Source of the DNA: Hyphomicrobiales bacterium
Lineage (GTDB): Bacteria > Pseudomonadota > Alphaproteobacteria > Rhizobiales > Aestuariivirgaceae
DNA length: 7,292 nucleotides
Assembly: GCA_013002595.1 (NCBI GenBank)
Contig: JABDJG010000418.1
Span: 1 to 7,292, forward strand
Direction: 5' to 3'
The notes under the pieces were generated by a model. The model saw only the letters and a list, made by a program, of their open reading frames with translations, ran no database searches and was not told the DNA's origin. Both the position numbers and the translations under genes were made by a program. Positions 1 to 4,530 of this stretch are shown in pieces. Each line of letters opens with the position of its first letter. Position 1 is the stretch's first letter.

Positions 1-156
1 CTGCGGACCATCCCACATCAGCTTGGACAGATCCGTGCCCAACGCACCGTCGACTTCGGCAAAGACATCTCTCGCGGTCTGAAACTCGTCGGCCAGAGCC
101 TTGCCCATGCCAACCTGTTGGCTGCCCTGCCCTGGAAATGTGAAGGCTACACTCAT
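1..156 (-). CDS. fabD: Malonyl-CoA:acyl carrier protein transacylase, N-terminal part
   Basis: Only the first 52 codons are in the window; the gene runs off the left edge. FabD moves the malonyl group from malonyl-CoA to acyl carrier protein in the cytoplasm, supplying the extender unit for type II fatty acid synthesis. The translation opens MSVAFTFPGQGSQQVGMG; the FPGQGSQ motif (residues 7-13) followed by VGMG is the hallmark N-terminus of FabD and related acyltransferase domains, and the next 30 residues (FAEVDGALGTDLSKL) also fit. The catalytic GHSxG serine lies beyond the edge. The ATG at 154-156 is preceded on the minus strand by GAGGAAG at seven-base spacing, a good ribosome binding site. 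By analogy with other alphaproteobacteria, fabG, acpP and fabF probably follow outside the window. It is divergent from the HD-domain gene. Confidence 0.93.
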   Translation of the reverse strand, partial: MSVAFTFPGQGSQQVGMGKALADEFQTARDVFAEVDGALGTDLSKLMWDGPQ

Positions 157-197
157 GGGGCATCTTCCTCGCGATTCTTTCATAGATTTCGATTGAT

Positions 198-221
198 GCC
201 CGGGGAGAAGCATGTCCGGGC
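198..221. other. Hairpin in the fabD upstream region
   Basis: GCCCGG (198-203) and CCGGGC (216-221) can pair around a 12-base loop, in the divergent gap between fabD and the HD-domain gene. There is no U-run on either side, so it is not an intrinsic terminator. It could be an operator or leader structure for fabD, or chance in GC-rich DNA. Confidence 0.25.
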
Positions 222-253
222 GGGGAAAGTCAAGCTCAGGTGCTGCATGTGGA

Positions 254-280
254 TTGACATGGGGTGCAATTCAATCAAAT
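254..280 (+). promoter_or_regulatory. Possible sigma-70 promoter placing the start site at the HD-gene ATG
   Basis: A perfect TTGACA (254-259) is followed after 15 bases by TCAAAT (275-280), a 4/6 match to the -10 consensus; the spacing is shorter than ideal. A promoter anchored on this -35 box would start transcription near base 288, which is the ATG of the HD-domain gene. That would make the mRNA leaderless, which fits the lack of any Shine-Dalgarno sequence there. The -10 assignment is weak. Confidence 0.35.
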
Positions 281-287
281 TAGCTCC

Positions 288-848
288 ATGAAAGACGCAA
301 ACGCCCTCATCACCCGGTTGCGCGAGATGATCAGCGCAAAAGGCGGCAATCTTTACGGCGGAGAACAAGTCACACAGGCACAGCATGCGCTGCAGTGTGC
401 GCAGTTTGCCGAGGATGCCGGTGCCACAAAGCCGTTGATCGCAGCAGCGCTGCTGCATGATATCGGCCATTTGGTAGAGCATGATTTCGAGTCCGCTCTG
501 GAACGCGACGAGGACCGGTTTCACGAGAATCTGGGCGATGCCTTCCTGAGGCAGTGGTTCGGGCCGGACGTGACCGAGCCGGTTCGGCTCCACGTGGCCT
601 CAAAACGATATCTGTGCGCGACCGATCCTGAGTATCTGTCCAAGCTGTCTGCGGCCTCGGTTCATTCGTTGAGGATCCAGGGCGGGCCGATGAGCGCGGC
701 AGAAGTTGCCGAGTTCGAGGCCAACGGCAATCACCGCGACGCGGTCCAGCTGCGGATCTGGGATGACCTTGGCAAGGACCCGGCAATGAAGACCGCGAGC
801 CTGGACCATTTTCTGGATATCGTGCGTGAAGTTGCCGAGGCGGCCTGA
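288..848 (+). CDS. PhnZ-like HD-domain mixed-valent diiron oxygenase
   Basis: The 186-residue HD-domain protein resembles PhnZ, the Fe(II)/Fe(III) oxygenase that cleaves the C-P bond of 2-amino-1-hydroxyethylphosphonate, and relatives such as TmpB. Visible residues fit the PhnZ pattern: YGGE at 23-26 (the Tyr/Glu substrate-sensing pair), His33, HDIGH at 57-61 (His57 and Asp58 as ligands), His79, His102 in HVASKRYL with Lys106, the QGGPMS stretch near 131-136, and Asp159 in RIWDD. All six expected iron ligands therefore seem present. Length matches PhnZ (about 190). I chose ATG 288 because it places the Tyr and Glu at nearly the PhnZ positions and because a TTGACA box overlaps the alternative in-frame GTG at 264 (194 residues). 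Neither start has a good ribosome binding site. No phnY, transporter or phosphonate regulator is adjacent, so the substrate is unknown; a different hydroxyphosphonate or another substrate is possible. The stop lies 20 bases from the stop of the convergent TauE/SafE gene. Confidence 0.85.
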   Translation: MKDANALITRLREMISAKGGNLYGGEQVTQAQHALQCAQFAEDAGATKPLIAAALLHDIGHLVEHDFESALERDEDRFHENLGDAFLRQWFGPDVTEPVRLHVASKRYLCATDPEYLSKLSAASVHSLRIQGGPMSAAEVAEFEANGNHRDAVQLRIWDDLGKDPAMKTASLDHFLDIVREVAEAA

Positions 849-868
849 TCGATTGACCGCAACATGCA

Positions 869-1609
869 CTAGAACGGCCAGACCAGGGTCACGCCTGAAA
901 CCAGCAAGGTATATAACAACAGCTGGCGGTACTGGCGTTCATCGAAGAGATGGTAGGCCATGATGCCCAGCCGCGTGCCGGCCGCGATCGCCGGCACGGC
1001 AATGAGGGCCAGCCAGATGACGTTGGCGGTTACCAGACCGTTCCAGGCGTAAATAATCGCACCCACCAGCACGACCGTAATGTTGAACGGCTGGAAGGTG
1101 GCGCGCTGGACATCCTTGGACCAGCCGCGCAGGCTGCACCAGATGTTCATCGGCGGGCCGGGAATGCTGGCAGCGCCGCAGGCAACGCCGGCACCGAAGC
1201 CGGCCGCAGCATCTGCCGGGCGGCCACCCCGTTTGAAATGCGCCGTGCTCCGGGTCATGAGAAAAACAACGGCATAGACGACAAGAAATCCGCCAATCAT
1301 CCGGCTAAGGAGATCGCCGGAAACATACAGCAGCACTGCTGCACCAGCCGGCACGCCCAGCAGACCACCGGCCAGAAACGGCCAAAAGCGCGGCCAGCTG
1401 AAAGCTTTCTTGACGACCAGGAATGATTGCACCTGGCCAACGCTGACACATAGCGCCAGCACCGGGGCGGCAATTGCCGGCGGCAGAATGTGCAGCCAAA
1501 CAGCCAAAAGCACCGGGCCGGCGCCGAAACCAGCCACACCAATGGTCAGACCGCCGGCAAATCCACCGGCGACGAACATCGCCATCTCCCAGGACAACCC
1601 CAGTTCCAC
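869..1609 (-). CDS. TauE/SafE (TSUP) family membrane permease
   Basis: This 246-residue, very hydrophobic protein fits the TauE/SafE family of inner-membrane permeases, which export sulfite, sulfoacetate or other organic anions. It shows the family's two-half architecture: a glycine-rich GVAGFGAGP loop at 24-32 in the first half and the matching GAASIPGPP at 145-153 in the second, separated by a polar linker (about 120-133). Roughly eight membrane segments can be drawn, for example around 10-35, 45-65, 75-95, 103-118, 135-150, 175-190, 195-215 and 230-245. The length is normal. The start is GTG at 1607-1609 with AGGGG eight bases upstream; an in-frame ATG eight codons later (Met9) is an alternative. 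Its substrate cannot be read from sequence. It converges on the PhnZ-like gene and lies 73 bases downstream of the secreted-protein gene on the same strand, with no terminator seen between them, so read-through is possible. Confidence 0.9.
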   Translation of the reverse strand: MELGLSWEMAMFVAGGFAGGLTIGVAGFGAGPVLLAVWLHILPPAIAAPVLALCVSVGQVQSFLVVKKAFSWPRFWPFLAGGLLGVPAGAAVLLYVSGDLLSRMIGGFLVVYAVVFLMTRSTAHFKRGGRPADAAAGFGAGVACGAASIPGPPMNIWCSLRGWSKDVQRATFQPFNITVVLVGAIIYAWNGLVTANVIWLALIAVPAIAAGTRLGIMAYHLFDERQYRQLLLYTLLVSGVTLVWPF

Positions 1610-1682
1610 GACCGCATCCCCTGCCCGCGCCGTTCAATTGCGCGAGCACCATCTCGCACTGGGAAACCGGCAGGTGCAAACG

Positions 1683-2027
1683 CTAAAGACAGTTGTGTCT
1701 GTATTTTTTGAGGTTCTTGGCGGCGAGCCGCTTCCAGCCGGTGCCTTCGCGGCGATAGACAATGATCTTGCTGTTATTGCACAAATGATACCAGCGGCCG
1801 TAGATGAACTTCTTTCCGACGCAGCCCTTCAGGTTGGACTCCCTGAAATCCTTGTCGCCGACGAACTTGCCGTCCTTCATGCTCAGCTTGTAGGTCTTGC
1901 CCTTGAAGGAGCCGCCAACGACGGAAATCTTGCACTTGGTTGTAGCAGCGCCGGCAGCCATCGCCGATGTGGCGAGCACGGCTGCGGCAAGCATAAATTT
2001 TGTTGATTTCATATACATATTTCGCAC
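1683..2027 (-). CDS. Small secreted cationic protein with four cysteines, unknown family
   Basis: I do not recognise the family. The 114-residue product begins with a classic Sec signal peptide: a basic start (R2, K7, K10), a hydrophobic Met/Ala/Leu/Val core at about 11-25, and an Ala-rich AMAAGA cleavage region ending near residue 27. The mature part of about 87 residues has roughly 22 Lys/Arg against five Asp/Glu, and four cysteines (32, 69, 83, 113) that could form two disulfides in the periplasm or outside the cell. It is rich in short Gly-Lys turns and ends in Cys-Leu. Start choice: GTG at 2027 has GAGGA six bases upstream; in-frame ATGs at 2018 and 2012 are poorly spaced from it, though they would leave the signal peptide workable. 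A TATAAG box at 2071-2076 (minus strand) could serve as -10, but its -35 is poor. It lies 102 bases downstream of the MFS gene. A role in binding a polyanion, in the envelope or in defence is speculation. Confidence 0.75.
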   Translation of the reverse strand: MRNMYMKSTKFMLAAAVLATSAMAAGAATTKCKISVVGGSFKGKTYKLSMKDGKFVGDKDFRESNLKGCVGKKFIYGRWYHLCNNSKIIVYRREGTGWKRLAAKNLKKYRHNCL

Positions 2028-2046
2028 GCACCGTCCTCAAATGCAT

Positions 2047-2071
2047 GCCCTGTCCCGTTCCCCGGCAGGGC
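2047..2071. other. Hairpin upstream of the four-cysteine protein gene
   Basis: GCCCTG (2047-2052) pairs perfectly with CAGGGC (2066-2071), extendable by a wobble and one C-G pair to eight pairs with a nine-base loop. It lies in the 102-base gap between the MFS stop and the secreted-protein start. No U-run follows on the minus strand, so it is a poor intrinsic terminator. It may be a leader structure of the downstream gene. Confidence 0.3.
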
Positions 2072-2129
2072 TTATAGACAACAACTGGGGTAAAAATGGG
2101 GCTCAGCGGACTCCACGTCAACCTGCATA

Positions 2130-3344
2130 TCAAGCCAGCTCCTTGCGCGGCGACGGCGCGAGCGCGGTCAAGATCGAGGCGATGACACAGTAAGCGCCGC
2201 AGGCGAGCGAAATATCTTCGATCGACACACCGGCATCCATGGCAAGGCCCATCGCAGCTGGCGCAACGCCGCTTGAAAAGACCATTGCAGCCTGCGCCAA
2301 AGCCCGGATGGCGCCAAGGTTCTTGACCCCGTAGAGCTCGGCCCAAACGGCTGAGAACATGACGTGATACAGACCGGAGCTCAGCGCCATCAGGATCATG
2401 AAAACCGGAACTATCCACAGGGCATTGCCGTACCAAAGCGTGACGCAGGACAGCATGAGCGGGAACAGGAAATATCTGATCAGAGCCCGGGCGCTGAACC
2501 TGTCGACCAGCGGTCCGGCAACGATGACGGTGCAGATGCTGGCAACGGCGAACAAGGCAAAGTTGCCGGCCCAGTAGGTCAGTGACCAGCCCTTGATCTC
2601 GACAATGGTCACCTGATGAAACACAAGCCCGGTATAAATGAAAGATGGCGCCATGGCGGCCGGCAGGCGCATCCACATGCTCGGCTCGCGGAGAACTTCG
2701 GCTGTTGTGTGGTCTATACCAGTTGCCTTCAGCTTTTTGGCACCGTCTTTGCCGGGCAACGGTTCGCCCCGGCCGCGGCCGATGAGCCAGCGTATAAACG
2801 GTATCGAGACGAGCAGCATGGCAGCCGAGATCAGCCACAGATTTCGCCAGCCCATCATCACCATGATCGCAACCACGGTAATGGGGAATATCGCCTCGCC
2901 GGCGGAATGGCCAAGTGATGCAATCGACAATGCCCGGCCACGCTCGGCGGAAAACCGGCGGGCAACGGCGGTGACCCCGGTGTGGCTTGCAAGGCCCTGG
3001 CCGAACTGGCGCAGGCCAAAGAAGACGATGACCAACATGATCGGCCCGGTCAGGAACGACATCGCGACGCAGACGATCGCCAGACCGCCCAGCACCAATG
3101 CTGCCATGTCCCTCAGCCGCAAACTGTCGACGAGCCGGCCCGACCAGACCAGAATGGCCGCGCTGCCAAGCGTACCCATGGCATAATAGGTGCCGAACTG
3201 GCCGTCGGTGATCGCCAGCTCGGTGCGGATCTGGCCGCCGAACAGAGAAATGAAGAAGGTTTGCCCAAAGCTTGACAAAAAACACATGGCAAAGCCGAAC
3301 AACAGCTCACGCCAGTGGGTGCGCATGAATTCAAGACTGAGCAT
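2130..3344 (-). CDS. Major facilitator superfamily transporter
   Basis: This 404-residue protein has the size and twelve-helix hydropathy pattern of an MFS secondary transporter in the inner membrane. A motif A-like loop GRLVDSLRLRD (69-79) joins helices 2 and 3, with a degenerate repeat, GPLVDRF (277-283), at the equivalent point of the second half. Motif B is recognisable in helix 4 as RQFGQG (112-117). A basic cytoplasmic loop (about 186-220) separates the two halves. It resembles the broad group of monocarboxylate/oxalate-type MFS proteins, but the substrate cannot be assigned. Start: ATG at 3342-3344 with a weak AGGCGA upstream; Met7 is a less likely alternative. It is divergent from the VOC gene across 158 bases. 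A possible promoter, TTGCAT to TATATG with a long 19-base spacer (3375-3405, minus strand), flanks a TCGAT-N6-ATCGA palindrome. Shared control with the VOC gene is plausible. Confidence 0.9.
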   Translation of the reverse strand: MLSLEFMRTHWRELLFGFAMCFLSSFGQTFFISLFGGQIRTELAITDGQFGTYYAMGTLGSAAILVWSGRLVDSLRLRDMAALVLGGLAIVCVAMSFLTGPIMLVIVFFGLRQFGQGLASHTGVTAVARRFSAERGRALSIASLGHSAGEAIFPITVVAIMVMMGWRNLWLISAAMLLVSIPFIRWLIGRGRGEPLPGKDGAKKLKATGIDHTTAEVLREPSMWMRLPAAMAPSFIYTGLVFHQVTIVEIKGWSLTYWAGNFALFAVASICTVIVAGPLVDRFSARALIRYFLFPLMLSCVTLWYGNALWIVPVFMILMALSSGLYHVMFSAVWAELYGVKNLGAIRALAQAAMVFSSGVAPAAMGLAMDAGVSIEDISLACGAYCVIASILTALAPSPRKELA

Positions 3345-3383
3345 GGAATCGCCTGTGCGGGGTGTCTAGCTCCGCATATAGAG

Positions 3384-3399
3384 TCGATAGCTGGATCGA
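3384..3399. promoter_or_regulatory. Interrupted palindrome in the MFS/VOC divergent region
   Basis: TCGAT (3384-3388) and ATCGA (3395-3399) form a 5-6-5 interrupted palindrome lying between the weak candidate -35 and -10 boxes of the MFS gene. The geometry suits a dimeric repressor, but no regulator gene is in the window and the arms are short, so this is only a candidate operator. Confidence 0.25.
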
Positions 3400-3423
3400 A
3401 TGCAACCAGATAAGCGCCGCGCT

Positions 3424-3452
3424 TTGCCGAACTGGTTCCAGCTTCCTATATT
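3424..3452 (+). promoter_or_regulatory. Sigma-70-type promoter for the VOC gene
   Basis: TTGCCG (3424-3429, 4/6 to consensus) and TATATT (3447-3452, 5/6) are separated by exactly 17 bases. The predicted start near 3459 gives a leader of about 44 bases before the ATG at 3503. This supports starting the VOC gene at 3503: the upstream in-frame start at 3362 lies ahead of this promoter. Confidence 0.5.
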
Positions 3453-3469
3453 CCAACAAAGGTCAGTTC

Positions 3470-3490
3470 CCTGCTGATCGATCTGTCAGG
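3470..3490. promoter_or_regulatory. Imperfect palindrome in the VOC leader
   Basis: CCTG (3470-3473) and CAGG (3487-3490) flank a GATCGATC core (3476-3483), making a slightly asymmetric 21-base palindrome downstream of the predicted start site and touching the ribosome binding site. A repressor bound here, or an RNA fold, would block expression of the VOC gene. No direct evidence beyond symmetry. Confidence 0.25.
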
Positions 3491-3495
3491 AAAGG
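3488..3495 (+). promoter_or_regulatory. Ribosome binding site that fixes the VOC start
   Basis: AGGAAAGG lies seven bases before the ATG at 3503 and is the only convincing Shine-Dalgarno sequence in this reading frame. It rules against the 47-codon upstream extension. Confidence 0.7.
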
Positions 3496-3502
3496 CAAGC
3501 AG

Positions 3503-3955
3503 ATGACATCGAACAAGAAAGCCCGTCCAGTCGGCGTGAACCATGTTGCTCTCGAGGTAGGCGACATCGAAGAAGCGCTCAAGTTCTATGGCGAATTTCT
3601 CGAATTCACCTTACGGTCCAAGAGCGACACGATGGCGTTCATCGACATGGGCGACCAGTTCATCGCACTGGCAAAGGGCAGGAAGCAGCCGCGCGACGAT
3701 GAACGTCATTTCGGACTGGTCGTGGATGACAAGGAAGCCGTGCGGCAACGGCTCGATGAAATGGGCATCGAGATCGTCTCAAGCCGTTTCCTGGATTTTT
3801 ATGACCCGTGGGGCAATCGCATCGAGATTGTCGGCTATCAGGGTATCCAGTTCACCAAGACGCCACCTGTGCTGAACGGCATGGGGTTGCCGGATCTTGG
3901 CAAAACCGATGCTGCGCTCAAGGAACTGGCAGACAAGGGCATGGCGGCAGAGTAA
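3503..3955 (+). CDS. VOC superfamily (glyoxalase/dioxygenase fold) protein
   Basis: This 150-residue protein has the two beta-alpha-beta-beta-beta modules of the vicinal oxygen chelate fold. Module one opens with GVNHVALEVGDIEEALKFY (from residue 11), the typical start in which His14 is a metal ligand. Module two opens at RHFGLVVDD, with His69 as the second ligand, and closes with DPWGNRIEIVGY, where Glu108 is the third. A His-His-Glu site fits a divalent-metal enzyme such as a glyoxalase-type lyase, epimerase or extradiol dioxygenase; the fold alone does not decide which. It lacks a signal peptide and should be cytosolic. The start at 3503 has a strong AGGAAAGG and gives a normal single-domain VOC length; the frame stays open back to 3362, but the extra 47 residues look random. 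It is divergent from the MFS transporter, which may move its substrate or product, and converges on the small cationic secreted gene across an inverted-repeat element. Confidence 0.88.
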   Translation: MTSNKKARPVGVNHVALEVGDIEEALKFYGEFLEFTLRSKSDTMAFIDMGDQFIALAKGRKQPRDDERHFGLVVDDKEAVRQRLDEMGIEIVSSRFLDFYDPWGNRIEIVGYQGIQFTKTPPVLNGMGLPDLGKTDAALKELADKGMAAE

Positions 3956-3972
3956 GCACCATGCCGCCTGCA

Positions 3973-4061
3973 CCGTCATTCCGGCGAATGCCGGACTCCA
4001 GAGTCAAACTGCAGGGGCTTCCCGCATGGCCCCTGGATCCCGATTTTCATCAGGATGACGG
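3973..4061. repeat. 89-bp intergenic inverted-repeat element (REP/MITE-like)
   Basis: The outer arms, 3973-4001 and 4033-4061, are both 29 bases and match at 20 of 29 positions when one is reverse-complemented, including seven identical bases at the tips (CCGTCAT / ATGACGG). Inside are two further hairpins: TCCGGC-GAAT-GCCGGA (3980-3995) and CAGGGGC / GCCCCTG (4012-4018 with 4029-4035). The GTCATTCCGGCGAATGCCGGA...CTGGATCCC...GGATGACGG layout resembles palindromic intergenic repeats scattered in many proteobacterial genomes. It fills most of the 120-base gap between two convergent genes, where it could act as a bidirectional terminator or mRNA stabiliser. No transposase is near and no target duplication is obvious. 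Copy number cannot be judged from one window. Confidence 0.7.
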
Positions 4062-4075
4062 ATTAGGAACAGATG

Positions 4076-4351
4076 TTACCGGCTGATCTTGATCTTCGAA
4101 CGGTAGCGATTGCCGGACGAGAAGTTGTGGCGGCGCGAAGAATTGCCGAACCGCAGGGCGGCACCCTTGTTCTTGAATGAACGGTTGAACGACTTGCGCG
4201 CCTTTTTTGCACCAACGCCTTCGTATTTGACGCCGCCAAAGGTGCCATAGGCAAACGTGCGGGTTTCGGCCTGCGCCGGAGTTGCCGTCATCAAGGCAGC
4301 CGACACTGCTGCTGCGGCAAGGCCGGCGATCAAGGTGGTGTTGAATTTCAT
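4076..4351 (-). CDS. Very basic small secreted protein, unknown family
   Basis: I do not recognise the family. The 91-residue product starts with a textbook Sec signal peptide: MKFN, an Ala/Leu-rich core (7-21), and a TPAQA cleavage site after Ala28. The mature 63 residues contain about 17 Lys/Arg and only two Glu, no cysteine, and many Gly, Ser, Asn and aromatic residues (FAYGTFGG at 33-40, KKARKSFNRSFKNKG at 49-63, SSRRHNF at 71-77), ending in IKISR. The net charge of about +15 suggests binding to a polyanion such as lipopolysaccharide, cell-surface polymer or nucleic acid, or a membrane-active peptide; this is inference. The ATG at 4349-4351 has AGGAGA six bases upstream, so the in-frame extension back to 4435 is not needed. 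It sits between the inverted-repeat element and the hydrolase gene; the stop is 14 bases from the element. No sequence likeness to the four-cysteine protein is visible apart from charge and secretion. Confidence 0.78.
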   Translation of the reverse strand: MKFNTTLIAGLAAAAVSAALMTATPAQAETRTFAYGTFGGVKYEGVGAKKARKSFNRSFKNKGAALRFGNSSRRHNFSSGNRYRSKIKISR

Positions 4352-4439
4352 GGTCAGTCTCCTGGTTGGGTGCCCGCGGGCCCATCCCGCGTTCTCATGG
4401 AGACACAGATAGTGAGTGCGACCTCGACCTAACATGAAC

Positions 4440-4463
4440 GGGTCATCACATCTGGGGTCACAT
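4440..4463. promoter_or_regulatory. Short direct repeat upstream of the basic secreted protein gene
   Basis: GGGTCATCACAT (4440-4451) and GGGTCACAT (4455-4463) are near-copies that start 15 bases apart, about 90-110 bases upstream of the ATG at 4351. Repeated sites at this spacing can be regulator half-sites, but two short copies could be chance. No convincing -35/-10 pair was found between them and the gene. Confidence 0.2.
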
Positions 4464-4508
4464 GTTCGCGACTAGAATTTGTGCGCAGATTGACGAACGC
4501 GTGAACAC

Positions 4509-4527
4509 TAAAGCGTGTCGCGCTTTA
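4509..4527. other. Hairpin just after the serine hydrolase stop
   Basis: TAAAGCG (4509-4515) and CGCTTTA (4521-4527) pair perfectly over seven bases with a five-base loop, three bases past the hydrolase stop codon. On the minus strand no clean U-run follows (only a broken T-rich stretch), so it is at best a weak terminator. It may instead protect the transcript's 3' end. Confidence 0.35.
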
Positions 4528-4530
4528 TCA

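Noticed and set aside
264..287. GTG start giving eight extra residues to the PhnZ-like protein
   Set aside because: No ribosome binding site, it lies inside the candidate promoter, and ATG 288 aligns better with the PhnZ residue positions; not fully excluded.
950..1426. A 158-codon plus-strand frame opposite the TauE/SafE gene
   Set aside because: Polar, low-complexity translation with no start signal; the opposite strand encodes a coherent membrane protein.
869..1609. PhnZ-like gene and TauE/SafE permease as one functional operon
   Set aside because: They are convergent, so they cannot share a transcript; any functional tie would rest on proximity alone.
2080..2129. T-run (TTTTTACC on the minus strand) after the MFS stop as an intrinsic terminator
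   Set aside because: No stable GC-rich stem immediately precedes the T-run.
1774..3285. A 503-codon minus-strand open frame crossing the MFS gene, the gap and the four-cysteine gene
   Set aside because: It overlaps two well-supported genes in another frame, is rich in Arg/His/Cys/Pro without domain pattern, and bridges an intergenic region; it is a GC-rich shadow frame.
3362..3502. 47-codon N-terminal extension of the VOC protein
   Set aside because: It lies ahead of the predicted promoter and the AGGAAAGG site, and its residues show no domain or signal character.
4352..4435. 28-codon N-terminal extension of the basic secreted protein
   Set aside because: It would bury the signal peptide, and an excellent ribosome binding site precedes the ATG at 4351.
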